A stretch of DNA of 9,668 nucleotides from an uncultured Helicobacteraceae bacterium (GTDB taxonomy: Bacteria; Campylobacterota; Campylobacteria; Campylobacterales; Sulfurimonadaceae), in contig CAIUZU010000161.1 of NCBI GenBank assembly GCA_903903705.1, positions 1 through 9,668 of the forward strand, given 5' to 3'. Of the stretch, positions 7,536 through 9,668 are shown in pieces (within the stretch, counting starts at the first letter, position 1; each line of letters opens with the position of its first letter). The notes under the pieces were generated by a model. The model saw nothing but the letters and a program-made list of their open reading frames with translations, made no database searches and was not told where the DNA came from. Position numbers and translations under genes: made by a program.

Positions 7536-8773
7536 TAGCGGTCTACCTCTCCAAATACGATATTTGTTGTACCTATTATTGAAACAACATCGGGAATGTA
7601 GTGTCCCGGTAAAAGGTCTGTTAAGATTCCAGTATGCCAGAATGACGGCGCACGAAGTTTTAGTCTGTATGGGTATGGTCCGCCTTGAGAGTTGATGTAA
7701 AAACCAAGCTCGCCTTTTGGTGATTCAGTTGCCACATAAACCTCTCCAACAGGTGGTCTCATACCTTGTGTTACAAGAACAAAGTGCTGCATCAAAGAGT
7801 AGTTTTGTGTCATGATGTCGAGTTTTGGAGCTGAAACATATTTCGGCGCATGTGCCATAAGCTCAGTTTGTCCGTCTTTTACACATTTCTCGTACATGTC
7901 GATAGTTTGGTAAAGAATCTTTGCAGACTCTCTCATCTCTTCCATGTACATTCTATATCTTGCAAAGTTATCACCCTTGTCAGAGTAAGGAACTCTAAAC
8001 TCTACTTCATCATAAAGCTCGTACGGCTCTTCTTTACGGATATCCCATGCAACACCAGATGCTCTAAGCATTACTCCGCTGCAGCCCCAAGAAAGCGCCA
8101 TCTCTTTTGAGATAGTTCCGACCTCTTCCATTCTCATCAACCAGATACGGTTAGTGTCAAGAAGATCTTCATAATCTTTAATATTTGCAGGAAGTTTGTC
8201 TAAAAATGTTCTTAGTTGAGATATGAAACTATCTTGAATATCTAAAGGAACTCCTCCGATACGAATAGCGGCATGCGTAAGTCTAGCTCCGCAATAACCC
8301 TCAATAATGTCCATCAAGTATTCTCTCTCACGGAATGCAAAAAGGAAAACCGTCATTGCACCGATATCAAGCGCAGTAGTTGCCAACCAGAAAAGGTGGC
8401 TCATTAAACGGTTGATCTCTAAGAGCATCATGCGGATTACTTTTGCACGGCGTGGCACTTCAAGACCTATTAACTTCTCAACAGCCAAAGCGAAACCGTA
8501 GTTGTTTGAAGATGATGCGATGTAATCCATACGGTCAGTCGTCGGCATAAACTCATTGTAAATCATATTTTCAGCCATCTTCTCCATACCACGATGAAGG
8601 TATCCGATATCTGGATGAGCTTTTACAATCATCTCCTGTTGAAGATGAAGCATCAAACGAAGTTGTCCGTGAGCCGATGGATGTTGAGGACCAAAGTTTA
8701 GGATAATCTCATTATCTTCTCTATCAAAAGTGATATTTTCAAAAAACGGGTTTAATCTATTTTTTACTTGCAT
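7535..8773 (-). CDS. nuoD: NADH-quinone oxidoreductase subunit D (NuoD, 49 kDa type)
   Basis: A 412-residue NuoD, full length for the family. NuoD is related to the large subunit of NiFe hydrogenases and forms most of the quinone reduction pocket next to cluster N2 of NuoB. Signatures are [10 protein letters not shown] (27-36), [11 protein letters not shown] (55-65), the block ending in TDRMDY (79-84), [11 protein letters not shown] near the C terminus and the terminal FGEVDR. His35 and Tyr84 have the same spacing as the two residues that contact the quinone headgroup in structurally studied complex I. The paired nickel-binding cysteines of hydrogenases are absent, as expected. NuoC and NuoD are separate genes here, not fused as in E. 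coli. Eight bases separate the nuoC stop from this ATG, and an AGG overlapping the nuoC stop provides a ribosome site 7 bases upstream. The stop overlaps the next start by one base. Confidence 0.97.
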   Translation of the reverse strand: MQVKNRLNPFFENITFDREDNEIILNFGPQHPSAHGQLRLMLHLQQEMIVKAHPDIGYLHRGMEKMAENMIYNEFMPTTDRMDYIASSSNNYGFALAVEKLIGLEVPRRAKVIRMMLLEINRLMSHLFWLATTALDIGAMTVFLFAFREREYLMDIIEGYCGARLTHAAIRIGGVPLDIQDSFISQLRTFLDKLPANIKDYEDLLDTNRIWLMRMEEVGTISKEMALSWGCSGVMLRASGVAWDIRKEEPYELYDEVEFRVPYSDKGDNFARYRMYMEEMRESAKILYQTIDMYEKCVKDGQTELMAHAPKYVSAPKLDIMTQNYSLMQHFVLVTQGMRPPVGEVYVATESPKGELGFYINSQGGPYPYRLKLRAPSFWHTGILTDLLPGHYIPDVVSIIGTTNIVFGEVDR

Positions 8774-8781
8774 ATTACTAC

Positions 8782-9588
8782 CTATCTTTGAGGATCGTCA
8801 ATAACGACCGAATCTTTTTTATCGAATTTTTTAATCATGAAAACACCGCCCTCTTCTTGATAGCTTTGAACTACCTTAGGCTCGTTACCCGTAATCGTTG
8901 TTCCCTTAGGCACTTCATGTCCAAGACGGGCAAATCTCTCGCTGTCGTATCTGTCAACTTTTGCAGTATCTCTGAGTTCAGGTCCGATTATATCTCTTGC
9001 CTCTTTGCCGTAGATCTTATCGACTTCATACCATGCGGCAAACTCATCGCCTTGAAGCGGATAAGTTTTTAGAAGTGGATGTCCTTGCCAATCGTAAGGC
9101 ATAAGGATTCTCTTCATAAACGGATGTCCGTTTGCTTCGATGCCGAACATGTCAAACATCTCTCTCTCAGACCAGTCCGCACAGCGGAAGAGTTTCTCAA
9201 CAGAGTTTACGACTTCGCCTTTATTGATAAACATTTTTATACGTACACGTTTGCGTTTGCTCATGCTGAGCATTTGATAAAAAACCTCAAAACCGCCTCT
9301 AGTAGAGAGCCAGTCAATCGCACTCATCTCACTTAACTGAACATACTCAAGCTCATCTCTAAGGAGTTCTAAAACTTTATAGTTGTCTTTTGGATTGATG
9401 AAAACAACCATTTGACCCACTTGGATATAAGCATCTAAAACATCAAATTTTGCTTTAATCGCATCAAGATCCGCTGTAAAAACAGCATCTTGGCTGACAT
9501 CGAATTTTGCCACTTGCGGTGCTACCCAAAAGCGATCCGTGTAATACGACTTTTTTTGTACGTCATCTTTAGGAGTATAGGCTCTCAT
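8782..9588 (-). CDS. nuoC: NADH-quinone oxidoreductase subunit C (NuoC, 30 kDa type) with a C-terminal extension
   Basis: A 268-residue NuoC, a soluble subunit without cofactors that binds NuoD and NuoB in the connecting module of complex I. The family signature is clear: [20 protein letters not shown] (139-158), then [20 protein letters not shown] (160-179). The preceding alpha/beta domain spans about residues 35-130. About 88 residues follow PLQG, longer than the short tails of many NuoC proteins; this tail is polar, has no cysteines and ends in a lysine-rich, acidic segment. Its function cannot be read from the sequence. The ATG overlaps the nuoB stop by one base (TAATG), with AAGG 8 bases upstream, so translation is probably coupled to nuoB. 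It is a separate gene from nuoD, the arrangement usual outside the E. coli type of operon. Confidence 0.96.
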   Translation of the reverse strand: MRAYTPKDDVQKKSYYTDRFWVAPQVAKFDVSQDAVFTADLDAIKAKFDVLDAYIQVGQMVVFINPKDNYKVLELLRDELEYVQLSEMSAIDWLSTRGGFEVFYQMLSMSKRKRVRIKMFINKGEVVNSVEKLFRCADWSEREMFDMFGIEANGHPFMKRILMPYDWQGHPLLKTYPLQGDEFAAWYEVDKIYGKEARDIIGPELRDTAKVDRYDSERFARLGHEVPKGTTITGNEPKVVQSYQEEGGVFMIKKFDKKDSVVIDDPQR

Positions 9589-9668
9589 TACATCAACCTT
9601 TTAGGTTTTTGAGCGCGAGAAGCGGGCTCTTTACGGATTTTTTGTTGCAGCATCATCACTGCATACTG
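9588..9668 (-). CDS. nuoB: NADH-quinone oxidoreductase subunit B (NuoB), last 26 codons only
   Basis: An open frame enters from the right edge and ends with TAA, giving a C-terminal tail with the segment LQQKIRKEP followed by a basic run ending PKRLM. This fits the basic C terminus of NuoB, and the position directly before nuoC with a TAATG overlap is the standard nuoB-nuoC junction. NuoB carries the terminal 4Fe-4S cluster N2, but its cysteine ligands lie outside the window, so the call rests on gene order and tail character rather than on the cluster motif. Confidence 0.82.
   Translation of the reverse strand, partial: QYAVMMLQQKIRKEPASRAQKPKRLM

Noticed and set aside
7850..8110. Plus-strand open frame antisense to nuoD
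   Set aside because: NuoD is unmistakable on the other strand, and this frame has no recognisable protein features.

Overview
The window is one stretch of a respiratory complex I (nuo) operon, read entirely from the minus strand. In transcription order, from the right edge to the left, it holds the nuoB 3' end, nuoC, nuoD, a tiny NuoE-position protein, a large flavoprotein in the NuoF position, two consecutive nuoG paralogues, and the 5' part of nuoH. Genes overlap or lie within about 14 bases of one another. I see no internal promoter, terminator, RNA gene, mobile element or CRISPR array, and no stretch over 300 bases without a gene.

The gene order, the AT-rich sequence, the short cysteine-free NuoE substitute and the absence of a normal NADH-binding NuoF point to the Campylobacterota (Epsilonproteobacteria). 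The GltD-like flavoprotein and the doubled nuoG suggest a free-living chemolithotroph of the Sulfurimonas type rather than Campylobacter or Helicobacter. The genus is an inference from memory of the group; no database was searched.

The quinone-side core is conventional: NuoB, NuoC and NuoD form the connecting module, and NuoH is the membrane subunit that lines the quinone tunnel. The input side is not. NuoE is a 73-residue protein without cysteines. The NuoF slot is taken by a 677-residue fusion that joins the C-terminal N3-cluster module of NuoF, lacking the FMN/NADH fold and one N3 cysteine, to a GltD/dihydropyrimidine-dehydrogenase-type FAD and NAD(P)H oxidoreductase with extra Fe-S ligands. 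Two complete NuoG-type Fe-S subunits follow, each with ligands for N1b, N5, N6a, N6b and N7.

Together the genes suggest a complex I whose soluble arm exchanges electrons with NADP(H), or with a low-potential carrier through a GltD-type flavoprotein, and which has two candidate Fe-S wires. In an autotroph it could run in reverse to supply reductant. That physiological reading is inference.
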